Positions 35,449 through 44,098 of a stretch of DNA of 64,000 nt are shown in pieces; within the stretch, counting starts at the first letter, position 1; each line of letters starts with the position of its first letter. The position numbers and the translations under genes are program-made. The notes beneath the pieces are model-generated. The model was not told the DNA's origin and did no database searches. It saw only the letters and a program-made list of their open reading frames with translations. Source of the stretch: CABMKH01 sp040797625 (GTDB lineage Bacteria; Bacillota; Clostridia; Tissierellales; Tissierellaceae); contig JBQHQH010000001.1 in assembly GCA_052067355.1 (NCBI GenBank), positions 62,001 through 126,000 on the forward strand, read 5' to 3'.

Positions 35449-35740
35449 TTACTTACCCCCTAAAGCATTTTTTAAATCGTTAAGTAACTTTTGTGCAAGA
35501 ATTAGATCACTACTGCTCAAGACTTCTTTCTTAATTATATTTTCAAGGTTTCTCACACGTTTTGCACCTTTTATTAAATGATCTTTTCCTCCTACCAATT
35601 CTCCAGTTGGTAATTGATGTCTTATTGCATCTGCTAGTCCTCCATCCTCAGTTGTTGCTCCAGAGCGATAAATCTAGTCTATAGCATTTTTTAGATTTTG
35701 ATTTGAAGTGAATTCTAACAAAGCTCCTATTGTTGTTTTC
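35449..35740 (-). pseudogene. Rhs toxin module 3, broken by frameshift and stop
   Basis: One frame reads KTTIGALLEFTSNQNLKNAID, a TAG at 35674-35676, then IYRSGATTEDGGLADAIRHQ, LPTGELVGGKDHLIKGAKRV and NDLKNALGGK. The TAG probably replaces CAG (Gln). Ahead of it the linker is joined out of frame by one base at a run of five G. GGLADAIR-x-x-L-x-TG-x-x-VGGK is a recurrent toxin-domain pattern in Rhs proteins. Its immunity gene follows intact. Confidence 0.6.
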
Positions 35741-35825
35741 CCCCGCCCTTATCTTTCTTTTTATTTCCCTCATTAGGATCATCAGATATATACAAAGATA
35801 CCCTAATTTTAGGCAATATTTCCAC
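35727..35825 (-). pseudogene. chimeric fragment: DUF4279 N-terminus joined to Rhs linker
   Basis: A 32-codon frame reads MEILPKIRVSLYIS, matching the start of the DUF4279 gene at 34737, then DDPNEGNKKKDKGGGKQQ, matching the Rhs linker, and stops. The joint marks a past recombination between an immunity gene and a toxin module. Confidence 0.65.
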
Positions 35826-35900
35826 TCATTCTTCACTCCTTATTATTTAAATAAACCAGTATCCATTTTAAACCATTATATGTTCTTCAAAATATATACC

Positions 35901-35980
35901 CAAATAAAAAATAAGCATTAAATAATGCTTATTTTTTTAATATGTATTTAAATCTTACTACCTTAAGGATACAAGGCCTA
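35901..35980. repeat. mazF 3' end and terminator (right, native copy)
   Basis: Contains the last codons of mazF, its stop (35958-35960) and the terminator hairpin (about 35909-35934) followed on both sides by A or T runs. Matches 31471-31545. Confidence 0.85.
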
Positions 35981-36308
35981 CACTTATCTTTAGTGCATCG
36001 TCTACATATCTCATCATCTCTTCGTCAAATCTACCTATTTTTTCTCTAAGTCTTTTTTTATCAATTGTCCTAATCTGCTCTAATAGTACTACTGAATCCT
36101 TGGGCAAGCCATACTCTTGACCTGTGATCTCCACATGAGTTGGCAATTTTGCTTTATTGATCTGCGATGTAATAGCTGCTATTATAATAGTTGGACTATA
36201 TTTGTTTCCTATATCATTTTGAATAACTAGTACTGGTCTAATTCCTCCCTGCTCAGAGCCTACAACTGGACTTAAATCTGCGTAAAATATATCTCCTCTC
36301 TTAACCAT
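35958..36308 (-). CDS. mazF: MazF/EndoA-type mRNA interferase
   Basis: The toxin of a type II toxin-antitoxin pair, a ribosome-independent endoribonuclease of 116 residues. VKRGDIFYADLSPVVGSEQGG, RPVLVIQNDIGNKYSPTII and VLLEQIRTIDKKRL match the Bacillus EndoA (NdoA) family closely. The ATG overlaps the antitoxin stop (TGATG). In Bacillus the same pair stands downstream of alr. Its 3' end is duplicated 4.4 kb away, at the far side of the toxin island. Confidence 0.95.
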   Translation of the reverse strand: MVKRGDIFYADLSPVVGSEQGGIRPVLVIQNDIGNKYSPTIIIAAITSQINKAKLPTHVEITGQEYGLPKDSVVLLEQIRTIDKKRLREKIGRFDEEMMRYVDDALKISVGLVSLR

Positions 36309-36544
36309 CACAATTCCTCACGTCCAGTCAATATATATTCATACATAATCAAATCTGAAATATCCTGATCCAACCCTACTTCTGCAAGAGTCAAATTCAG
36401 TTCACTCATTTCCTCATATCCACATTTTAGATTTTCATCTAAATCTTCAATCCATTTTTCCTTGTAATATAGCTTGAGACATTCCCTAAAAGAATTCACT
36501 ACACCATCGTATTTTACTGGGACCATCTGATCGACTTCAATCAT
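36308..36544 (-). CDS. EndoAI/MazE-type antitoxin
   Basis: A 78-residue antitoxin. A short ribbon-helix-helix-like N-terminus (IEVDQMVPVKYDGVVNSFRE) is followed by the toxin-binding tail CGYEEMSELNLTLAEVGLDQ, like EndoAI, which has a GYxEMAxINLxIA tail. Translationally coupled to mazF. It likely autoregulates the operon, as in the family. The upstream 130 bases hold a half copy of the ATCAGAT-GGAG palindrome. Confidence 0.88.
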   Translation of the reverse strand: MIEVDQMVPVKYDGVVNSFRECLKLYYKEKWIEDLDENLKCGYEEMSELNLTLAEVGLDQDISDLIMYEYILTGREEL

Positions 36545-36678
36545 AAATTCCCACCCCCATTTCCCTTAAGAAAACTTATATCAGATAGAGTTTAATAATC
36601 TGTAGGAAAAAATAGTATATGATAATTATATATTGATATTATAATTCATGTCAACTAATTAGAATTCTAAATCATAGA

Positions 36679-37854
36679 TTAATCCAAAATATAATTGATA
36701 ACATTACTAATATTCCCCTCTTTTATATATATTCTAGGCAATCTTCTGCCCATCATACACATGATCTCATAACTAACTGTCCCCAAAGTCTTTGCAACCT
36801 CTTCTACGCTTGGATAGCTCTCATCCCCATGTCCAAATAGTACAACTCTGTCTCCAATCTTTAAATCATCTATATCTGTCAAATCTAACATCATCTGATC
36901 CATACAGATTCTTCCTATTATGGGTACCCTTTTTCCATGTATAGATACTTCTCCCTTACCAGTAAGAATTCTAGAATATCCATCAGCATATCCTATGGGA
37001 ATAGTCCCTATAACAGACCTTCTATCTGTTGTAAATATCTGATTATATCCTATTCCAGCTCCCTCTTCAACTATTTTTATATTAGAAATATATGATTTCA
37101 ATGTCATAGCTGGTTTGAGCTTCAATCTATCCTTCATTACCTCATCAGAAGGATAATATCCATATAATATAATTCCTGCCCTAACCATATCCATATTATA
37201 CTCAGGTGTATCCATTATTCCTGCTGAATTAGATATATGCTTAATTGGAATATATATATTATTTTCCTCTAATCTATCTGTAACCCAACTAAATCTTTTA
37301 TACTGTTCCTTAACATGAGATTTATCCTCTTCATCTGCCCTTGCAAAATGAGAAAACATCCCTTCAATTTCTATATTAGGCAACTTACTGATCTCTATTA
37401 TATCCTTTATAGAATCTTCTATTGGTAAAAATCCAATTCTCCCCATTCCTGTATCTATCTTTATATGTATCTTAACAATTTTTTCTAGCTTTACTGCCTC
37501 TTTTGATAATTCTATAGCATCATTATATCTATATATACTTGGTATTAAATCATAATATAGTATATCATCATATCTTTCTGGAAATGTATGATTTAATAAT
37601 AAAATTGGAACATCTATACCTCCCTTTCTCAATTCTATGCCCTCTTCTAATGTAGATACAGCCAATCTATGAGCTCCATTTTCTAAAAACACCTTTGCCA
37701 CATCTATAGCCCCATGTCCATATCCATTGGCCTTTACTATGGCAGTTATCAATGTTCCTTCTTTAACTATTTTTGCCACTTGTTTCATATTATAAGCTAA
37801 ATTATCTAAATCTATTTCTAATCCCGTAATCTTATATGAATTTAAATCTTCCAT
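36679..37854 (-). CDS. alr: alanine racemase
   Basis: A PLP-dependent racemase of 391 residues making D-alanine for peptidoglycan. The PLP lysine in AIVKANGYGHGA, the GMGRIGF strand, and the C-terminal catalytic Tyr in GIGYNQIF and GRICMDQMMLD are present. ATG at 37854 follows GAGGGGGA; upstream in-frame codons belong to the end of the lipoprotein gene region. It is directly downstream of a GerS/YdcC-like lipoprotein gene, as alr2 is in Clostridioides difficile. Confidence 0.95.
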   Translation of the reverse strand: MEDLNSYKITGLEIDLDNLAYNMKQVAKIVKEGTLITAIVKANGYGHGAIDVAKVFLENGAHRLAVSTLEEGIELRKGGIDVPILLLNHTFPERYDDILYYDLIPSIYRYNDAIELSKEAVKLEKIVKIHIKIDTGMGRIGFLPIEDSIKDIIEISKLPNIEIEGMFSHFARADEEDKSHVKEQYKRFSWVTDRLEENNIYIPIKHISNSAGIMDTPEYNMDMVRAGIILYGYYPSDEVMKDRLKLKPAMTLKSYISNIKIVEEGAGIGYNQIFTTDRRSVIGTIPIGYADGYSRILTGKGEVSIHGKRVPIIGRICMDQMMLDLTDIDDLKIGDRVVLFGHGDESYPSVEEVAKTLGTVSYEIMCMMGRRLPRIYIKEGNISNVINYILD

Positions 37855-37864
37855 ATTCTCCCCC

Positions 37865-38455
37865 TCACTTCTCTTTATTTTCAATATAGTTAAAATCCTT
37901 ATACTCGATGGATATCCTTGGATTATTTTCTCCATCTAAAATAATCATCTTATATGGTTTAAAGTCTTTTTTATCTAAGTAGATAATCTTTTCTTTGTTA
38001 TATCTATTATTATCTCTTAAAGTATAACTGATTACATAGTATTTTCCTTCTTCCGATTCCTCTTCCCTTACAGAATCTATTAATTCTCTTGATTCAAAGA
38101 CTTCTCCAAATAACAAACTCCTATTTAATCCCTTTATACCCTTAAGGGAAATAGATTGTCTTATAGATGCATTATTTAAAAAAATCTTATCATCTTTATA
38201 TTCTATAGTTATACCTTTGTTTTCACTAGGTTCTAATATGGACAATTTTATTTCACCATTTTGTCTATACATCTCATCTAATAGATATACAGTTTCACCT
38301 TTATCCATATTGAACTGTAACTCTGCTTTAGCTTCATATCCTATATAATTATCCAATGTTTTATCCAGTTTTTTTAAGATACTATTAGTATCATTTTTTA
38401 CACAAGATACTAAAAAGATGCTAAAAACTAATACAGATAATAGGACCTTCTTCAA
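37865..38455 (-). CDS. GerS/YdcC-like lipoprotein
   Basis: A 196-residue lipoprotein with the lipobox LVSC (Cys 18) and a LolA-like beta domain: IGYEAKAELQFNMDKGETVYL, IKLSILEPSENKGITIEYK and FKPYKMIILDGENNPRISIEYKDF (in parts). In C. difficile, GerS lies in an operon with alr2 and is needed for cortex modification and germination; in B. subtilis, ydcC stands between acpS and alr. The order here, acpS-lipoprotein-alr-mazE-mazF, matches the latter. The function is inferred from order and fold. Confidence 0.75.
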   Translation of the reverse strand: MKKVLLSVLVFSIFLVSCVKNDTNSILKKLDKTLDNYIGYEAKAELQFNMDKGETVYLLDEMYRQNGEIKLSILEPSENKGITIEYKDDKIFLNNASIRQSISLKGIKGLNRSLLFGEVFESRELIDSVREEESEEGKYYVISYTLRDNNRYNKEKIIYLDKKDFKPYKMIILDGENNPRISIEYKDFNYIENKEK

Positions 38456-38608
38456 GTTTTATTCCCCTCTCCATTTAGGTTCAAAATTAACATATTATTA
38501 TATTATATTTAATTCCTATCTTTTTAGAATGAAAATAATTAATCTGATTTTTCTTTTCGCCTAATGGATTAATTTAACAAAGAAAAATTATATCAAATGG
38601 AGTTTTCT

Positions 38609-38992
38609 CTATAATTTACTATATCCATATCCTACTACAAAAGCAATAGCATACTCCTCTTCATGGGATATGGAAATATCTATTTCCTCTATGTTTAACT
38701 CATCTAATATAGATGATATCTTCTCCGAAATGTTTATAAATGGCTTTCCATTTTTATTATGTAATACTTCTATGTCTTTCCAACTAATTTTTCCTATTCC
38801 AGTTCCCAGTGCTTTAGATACTGCCTCCTTAGAGGCGAAGAGACCTGCTACAGTGCTAGGATTATTTCCTCTATTCTCTATATATGCTATCTCTTTTACT
38901 GTAAATATCTTTTCATATAGAGATTCTTTTCTATTATCTAAAATTTCCTTAATTCTTTCAATCTTTACTATATCTACACCTGTAATTATCAT
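38609..38992 (-). CDS. acpS: holo-[acyl-carrier-protein] synthase
   Basis: A 127-residue phosphopantetheinyl transferase that activates ACP. MIITGVDIVKIERIKEI, the Mg2+ site in FASKEAVSKALGTGI and ISISHEEEYAIAFV are typical. ATG at 38992 gives the normal family start; a GTG at 39010 is an alternative, but the ribosome signals are weak for both. It leads the acpS-gerS-like-alr-mazEF block. Confidence 0.92.
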   Translation of the reverse strand: MIITGVDIVKIERIKEILDNRKESLYEKIFTVKEIAYIENRGNNPSTVAGLFASKEAVSKALGTGIGKISWKDIEVLHNKNGKPFINISEKISSILDELNIEEIDISISHEEEYAIAFVVGYGYSKL

Positions 38993-39076
38993 ATAGTCTT
39001 GCACTTCCACATTTTATTTTTTAACCTCTAATATATTGTATAACACTTTTATACCTATAACAATCCTATTTTAATT

Positions 39077-39109
39077 AAAAACCCCTAAGGAATATTCCTT
39101 AAGGGTTTT
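39077..39109 (-). terminator. terminator of the coat protein genes
   Basis: AAAACCCCTAAGGAATATTCCTTAAGGGTTTT is a near-perfect palindrome (reported as positions 39077-39109), just past the CotF-like stop. On the minus strand a T-rich tract follows. Confidence 0.75.
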
Positions 39110-39112
39110 CTA

Positions 39113-39412
39113 CTATTGCATTGTATTTTGTTGTGAGTTGCCACCTGTTTGTGAGCTACTGCTCATGGAAGAATTCAATTTATTCTTTATTAATTGGACA
39201 TCATTTTTATTGGCCTGTGGTGCTGGCATATACCAACCTTTTTGTTCTGCCATTTGATATATTTGATATTGCATCTGTTCCGCTTCATTTCTCAAAGTCT
39301 GTAAAGTTGACCTTAATTGTTGATTTGAACATTCTGTAATAGCTGTAGTATAACTGCTTATACTAGCTTTTGCACCAGATAATATATCATTTACCATATC
39401 TTGATCTCTCAT
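39113..39412 (-). CDS. CotF-family spore coat protein
   Basis: A 99-residue protein of the CotF group: DQDMVNDILSGAKASISSYT, ITECSNQQLRSTLQTLRNEA, then QMAEQKGWYMPAPQA and a Gln/Ser/Asn-rich tail. These small helical proteins are part of the spore coat in Bacillota. The second ATG of an ATGATG pair fits AGGAGG better. It follows another coat-like gene by 10 bases. Confidence 0.82.
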   Translation of the reverse strand: MRDQDMVNDILSGAKASISSYTTAITECSNQQLRSTLQTLRNEAEQMQYQIYQMAEQKGWYMPAPQANKNDVQLIKNKLNSSMSSSSQTGGNSQQNTMQ

Positions 39413-39422
39413 CATAAACCTC

Positions 39423-39629
39423 CTATAGTGAATTTATTAAATTAGTAGCTGTAGTTTGAGCATCTGAGCTTGATTGTTGAAATAATTGTTTAAACTGTGA
39501 ATCTTGGATTTGATTTGCATATTGCTCAAACTTCTTACTCATAGTCACATGTGCTGAAGCAATTTCCTTTACTGAATTAAGCTCTTGTTGAGTAATGTTA
39601 TTTAAATTAACAGTATTTTTAAGCGCCAT
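39423..39629 (-). CDS. small CotF-like coat protein
   Basis: A 68-residue helical protein (LNNITQQELNSVKEIASAHV, then KKFEQYANQIQDSQFKQLFQ) with the same helix pattern as the neighbour, truncated to the first half of a CotF domain. GGAGG lies ahead of the ATG. Expected to be made late in sporulation with the neighbour; no clear sporulation-sigma promoter was picked out by eye in the 220 bases upstream. Confidence 0.7.
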   Translation of the reverse strand: MALKNTVNLNNITQQELNSVKEIASAHVTMSKKFEQYANQIQDSQFKQLFQQSSSDAQTTATNLINSL

Positions 39630-39850
39630 ATTTTTTCCTCCTTAAAAATATTTAAGACAATATTATTCTCTCTTAAATCTCTAATATTATTCTGGCAACT
39701 ATTGTGTGAATATTAATATCCCATAAGATTCAAACTAAAAACATATGATATTTCATAAAATCTATGAGAATTATTCATATATTTGATATACTATATATAC
39801 AATATCTTGATAACTAACCATTTACTAGAAATTAAAAGTGAGGTGCTTAT

Positions 39851-41287
39851 ATGAAATTTAATTTAGGAAAAGGTGGAGAGGTGCAGATAATTCTCGTAAA
39901 AAAAGATGTAGATTCTTTAGAAAGAGAAAATGAATTGTACTTATATCTTAGAGAAAGAGAATTATTTAAAGGTGATTTAGCTCAAGTCTATCTACATCTA
40001 AATCCAAGTGGAGAAGATATGCTTCTATTAGGCTTAGGAGAAGAAGATAAATTAACCATAGATTCTTTAAGAAAGGCCTTTCATAATGCTGGAAAGAAAT
40101 TGAGAGAAGCTAAAGTAAAAAGCATTGGAATTTCTATACCAAAATTTTCAGATCTATGCTATAAGAGAACCATTGGAGCTATAACAGAAGGATTACTTCA
40201 ATCAGAATATGCTTTTGAAAAATATCTTACAGAAAAAAAGATCAAACCTACACTAGAGGAAGTATACTTTAATGTATTAGATGACAATGAAGATAAGGCT
40301 TTAGAAGCAATAGAGGAATCTAAAATACTAACTGAAGGCATATTTTTAACTAGAGATTTAGTCAATGAAAGAGCTATAACTATGTATCCTGAAATACTTG
40401 CTAAATCAACTAAGGATAATCTAGAAAATCTAGGAGTAAAAGTCGAGATATATGGAAGAAAAGAGATAGAGCTCTTTGGAATGAAGGCATTTTTAGCAGT
40501 AACGAAAGGTTCTTCAAAAGAACCACAATTTATTGTAATGAGTTATAATGGTGATCCTAACTCTAAAGATAAAATCGCTTTTGTAGGTAAGGGATTGACC
40601 TACGATTCAGGTGGATATTCATTGAAGCCTACTTCAGGTATGGATACTATGTTTACTGATATGGCTGGAGCTGCCACTGTAATTGGAGCCATGAAATCCA
40701 TAGCTAAAGCTAAATTAAAGAAAAATGTAGTAGGTATTGTAGCAGCTTGTGAAAACCTAATATCTGGTGATGCCTATAAGCCTGGAGATATTATTGGTTC
40801 TATGTCTGGAAAGACTATAGAAGTGGATAATACTGATGCTGAAGGTAGACTTACACTAGCAGATGCATTGTGGTATGCAGCAAAAGAGGTTAAAGCCAAT
40901 AAGATTATAGACCTTGCAACTTTAACAGGTGCATGTGTAGTTGCTCTAGGAGATATAAATACTGGAGCAATAACCAATGATGATCAATTGATGCAAGATA
41001 TAAAAGAGGCATCTGATATTGCTGGAGAACCTATATGGCAACTACCATCTAATGATGAATATAGAAAACTTATAAAAGGTAATTTTGCCGACTTGAAAAA
41101 TACAGGAGGCAAAGGTGCTGGTACTATTACTGCAGGATTATTCCTTGAAGAGTTCGTAGATAATACTCCATGGGTTCATTTAGATATAGCTGGAACTGCA
41201 TATATTGATAAAGCTTCTGGTTATTTACCAAAAGGTGCTACTGGAGTACATGTAAAGACATTATATTATCTTGCAAAAGATGAATAA
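39851..41287 (+). CDS. pepA: leucyl aminopeptidase (M17)
   Basis: A zinc/manganese cytosolic aminopeptidase of 478 residues. VGKGLTYDSGGYSLKPTSGM carries a metal-binding Lys and Asp, and NTDAEGRLTLADAL the catalytic segment; the N-terminal half is the variable M17 N domain. GAGGTG precedes the ATG. It stands alone between convergent terminators. Confidence 0.94.
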   Translation: MKFNLGKGGEVQIILVKKDVDSLERENELYLYLRERELFKGDLAQVYLHLNPSGEDMLLLGLGEEDKLTIDSLRKAFHNAGKKLREAKVKSIGISIPKFSDLCYKRTIGAITEGLLQSEYAFEKYLTEKKIKPTLEEVYFNVLDDNEDKALEAIEESKILTEGIFLTRDLVNERAITMYPEILAKSTKDNLENLGVKVEIYGRKEIELFGMKAFLAVTKGSSKEPQFIVMSYNGDPNSKDKIAFVGKGLTYDSGGYSLKPTSGMDTMFTDMAGAATVIGAMKSIAKAKLKKNVVGIVAACENLISGDAYKPGDIIGSMSGKTIEVDNTDAEGRLTLADALWYAAKEVKANKIIDLATLTGACVVALGDINTGAITNDDQLMQDIKEASDIAGEPIWQLPSNDEYRKLIKGNFADLKNTGGKGAGTITAGLFLEEFVDNTPWVHLDIAGTAYIDKASGYLPKGATGVHVKTLYYLAKDE

Positions 41288-41294
41288 ATTTAAA

Positions 41295-41320
41295 ATAAGG
41301 GACTTCTATAGAAGTCCCTT
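41295..41320. terminator. bidirectional terminator
   Basis: TAAGGGACTTC (41295-41305) and its complement (41310-41320) with a TATA loop lie between the convergent pepA and pyrophosphatase genes. Flanking A and T runs fit use from both sides. Confidence 0.75.
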
Positions 41321-41327
41321 ACTAATT

Positions 41328-42980
41328 TCATACTATATTTTCAATACTTGACAATATATTGGTTATAGGTGGAACTACTTGTTTTTTCCTGGATAATACT
41401 CCAGGTGCATAGAAGGAATTATTTTGTAAAACTTCATTGAAAGCTTTAGCTGCATAATCCTTATTCTGTCCAACTACTATCATTTCAGAAGCTTGATGGA
41501 ATATATCTGTTAACATCAATATAAATATGGAATAGTCAAATTCCTTAGCCTTTTCCTCCATCAAATCTATTAGATCATTTTTCATATCCTTTAGGCTATC
41601 CGGATCCATAGTATAGACTTGAGATATTCCAATCTTATTGTCATTTATAGTAAATGCCTTAAAATCTTGGTTTAATAATTCTTGAGGCGTCTTTCCTGTT
41701 AGAGATGTACCAGCTTTAAACATTTCCATGGCAAATTGTTCTACATCTAAATCTGCAATCCTAGCTAATCTTTCTAAAATCAACTTATCTGTATTAGTAG
41801 ATGTAGGTGATCTAAATAATAATGTATCGGATATAATACCTGCTGCCAATATACCTGCAATCTTTTTAGATGGTCTTCTTCCATTTTCAAACATTATCGA
41901 TGCAACTATAGTAGAAGTGCTGCCTACTGGTTCATTTCTAAAGTATATTGGACTTCCTGTAAATACATCTGCAACCCTGTGATGATCTATTATCTCTAAT
42001 ATCTCTGCTTCCTCTAAACCATCAATTGACTGGCTTCTCTCATTGTGGTCTACTAATATAACTTTTTTCTTCATACTAGATATAAGGTGATATCTAGATA
42101 TGGAACCTATAACCTTATTTTCATGATCTATAACAGGGTAGCTTCTATATCTAGTTTGAGACATCTGAATTTTTACATCATCTACTAAATCATCTAGAGA
42201 AAACACTACTAAATCCTTAGTAGTCATAACATATCCTACTGGCAAACTCTGAGTTATCAATCTAGATGCTGTAAAAGTATCATGAGGAGTAGATATAATA
42301 GTTATATTTCTCTTTTTTGCAAGTTTTATTAATTTTTCATCTAACTTTCCATTTCCTGTAACTATCATTAAAGAGATATTGCTGTTTATAGCTGCTTCTT
42401 GAATATCCTTCCTATCTCCACATATGACTATATCATTATCCTCTATATAATCCTTTAAAGTACTCGGTTCCATAGCAAGTACTAAGAGTTTCCCATCAAA
42501 TGGCTTGACCTCATCTGAAATGACAATAGATTCTGCAGACAATGTATCTATTATATTTTCTATTGAAGCTCCAGATTTACCTAAAATAGAATTATCCCAT
42601 ACATCTATATAACTTTGAACTATATCTGATACAGTTACAATTCCCACTATCTGTTCATTTTCATCTATAACTGGCAAACTGTTCACATTATTTTTACTCA
42701 TTAGATTTAATGCCATTCTCAAAGATATCTCTGGACTCACTGGTGCAATATTGTCAAAATTTAAGTCTTCTACACTCAATCTTACGGTTTCCATAAGTTG
42801 AGGCTCTTCCACTCCGAAATAATCTAAGATAAACTTAGTTTCTCTATTTATATCTCCAATCCTTACTGGTATGGCTTCTATATCCCCATTTCCATTTTTA
42901 TATTCTGCATAGGCTAAAGCAGAACATATGGAGTCAGAGTCTGGATTCTTATGTCCTGTTATATATACTGTGTCTTTCAT
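41328..42980 (-). CDS. manganese-dependent inorganic pyrophosphatase with CBS-DRTGG insert
   Basis: A family II (DHH/DHHA2) pyrophosphatase of 550 residues. The N-terminal GHKNPDSDSICSA, the DHN and EIIDHHRVAD metal motifs and the C-terminal RKKQVVPP basic segment are present. Between about residues 70 and 300 lies an insert of CBS - DRTGG - CBS, which in the known clostridial enzymes senses AMP, ADP and diadenosine polyphosphates. It hydrolyses pyrophosphate from biosynthesis. Full length; single gene with a ribosome site (GGAGGAAGAT). Confidence 0.93.
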   Translation of the reverse strand: MKDTVYITGHKNPDSDSICSALAYAEYKNGNGDIEAIPVRIGDINRETKFILDYFGVEEPQLMETVRLSVEDLNFDNIAPVSPEISLRMALNLMSKNNVNSLPVIDENEQIVGIVTVSDIVQSYIDVWDNSILGKSGASIENIIDTLSAESIVISDEVKPFDGKLLVLAMEPSTLKDYIEDNDIVICGDRKDIQEAAINSNISLMIVTGNGKLDEKLIKLAKKRNITIISTPHDTFTASRLITQSLPVGYVMTTKDLVVFSLDDLVDDVKIQMSQTRYRSYPVIDHENKVIGSISRYHLISSMKKKVILVDHNERSQSIDGLEEAEILEIIDHHRVADVFTGSPIYFRNEPVGSTSTIVASIMFENGRRPSKKIAGILAAGIISDTLLFRSPTSTNTDKLILERLARIADLDVEQFAMEMFKAGTSLTGKTPQELLNQDFKAFTINDNKIGISQVYTMDPDSLKDMKNDLIDLMEEKAKEFDYSIFILMLTDIFHQASEMIVVGQNKDYAAKAFNEVLQNNSFYAPGVLSRKKQVVPPITNILSSIENIV

Positions 42981-43055
42981 ATCTTCCTCCTAAACTTATC
43001 GTTGTCTCGTCATATTAATCATAAAAAGTTTGTCCCATAGCTTACAATTTCAATA

Positions 43056-43077
43056 CTCCCACTTCTATAAGTGGGAG
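43056..43077. repeat. perfect hairpin in intergenic DNA
   Basis: CTCCCACTT (43056-43064) and AAGTGGGAG (43069-43077) with a 4-base loop. No T run follows on either strand. Such GGGAGT stems are known at ends of IS200/IS605 elements, and a 15-codon frame fragment (YAIDALDSITAALEIIA, stop at about 43130) follows. A relic of an insertion is possible but not shown. Confidence 0.4.
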
Positions 43078-43128
43078 ATATGCCATAGATGCTTTGGATT
43101 CTATTACTGCTGCATTAGAAATCATAGC

Positions 43129-43941
43129 CTAAGAATAATCATCCGAAGTAAAAACTCCATCTGATATAGATTTGGTATATTGATTCTCTTCATCTAGTTC
43201 AGAGTCTTCTTTTAAAATATTATATAATCTTGCATAGCAAGTTTCAACATAAGGGTTTACAAATATATTGCCTATTCCGCAAAGTAGTGAACCTAATAAT
43301 ATCCAACCTAAAAAAGATAGATCCAGTACAAACATATTCCATTTATGTCCTTCTGTCATATTTCTACTCTTTAGAATGGCTTCTGATGTTCCTATATTAG
43401 GATATTCTGATAATATATATGGGACAAATTTATACTCATAGGATTTTATAATTCCTGGAATTATAAGTAAAAGTGTCCATAATAGATTATAGACCCTGAC
43501 TACAAACATAGTCTTTGCTATATCAAAATATTCATCTCTATTAAAAGCTGAGAATAGGTATTTTATATCTATATCTTCACGAAAGCCTCGCAAAAAAAAT
43601 CTATTTTTCCCAATTTCAATAATAGAACCTATTGTAAATCGAATTATAAAATAAATAATCAATACAGTCAAATATGTTCCAAATGTAACATATATCACTA
43701 AAGGATTTCCTATTCTTCTCAAGAAAATATTGAGACCTTGATAATCTACCTCTAGAGGAATTCTCTTATAGCTCTCTACAACAGTAGTATTATAACTATC
43801 ATAACTATTTCTAGAACTGGTACTTTTACCTACATGTTTATTCGTAAAAATCATAAGTATTAAACATACTAAAAATGCTTTCCAATAATATTTCCTTAAA
43901 AAGCCTTTTGCATAAGTTTTAATACTTTCTCTCGTCCACAT
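43129..43941 (-). CDS. DUF975 family membrane protein
   Basis: A 270-residue protein with about five membrane helices. TRESIKTYAKGFLRKYYWKAFLV at the start, NRFFLRGFREDIDIKYLFSAF and the SYEFKFVPYILSEYP-like segment (YEYKFVPYILSEYPN) are DUF975 features. The function of the family is unknown. Its last codons include a copy of the CTCCATCTGATAT motif that recurs between genes in this window. Confidence 0.8.
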   Translation of the reverse strand: MWTRESIKTYAKGFLRKYYWKAFLVCLILMIFTNKHVGKSTSSRNSYDSYNTTVVESYKRIPLEVDYQGLNIFLRRIGNPLVIYVTFGTYLTVLIIYFIIRFTIGSIIEIGKNRFFLRGFREDIDIKYLFSAFNRDEYFDIAKTMFVVRVYNLLWTLLLIIPGIIKSYEYKFVPYILSEYPNIGTSEAILKSRNMTEGHKWNMFVLDLSFLGWILLGSLLCGIGNIFVNPYVETCYARLYNILKEDSELDEENQYTKSISDGVFTSDDYS

Positions 43942-44098
43942 AATATTTTCCCCCTATTAATATAATCTTTAACTCATTAAATATCCCTCTATTCCATCAT
44001 ATATATATCTGATGATTATTATAACATAGTAGCCAGACATATATAATAGTTTTCTATTAATAACTATATTCTCATAGGACTATATTGTGAAATATATC

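Noticed and set aside
35648..35836. 62-codon open frame on the minus strand
   Set aside because: It crosses the immunity-linker chimera and toxin 3 in the wrong frame; the recognisable sequence is in the other frames.
37855..37935. 27-codon N-terminal extension of alanine racemase
   Set aside because: It lies within the end of the lipoprotein gene; GAGGGGGA and the family start point to 37854.
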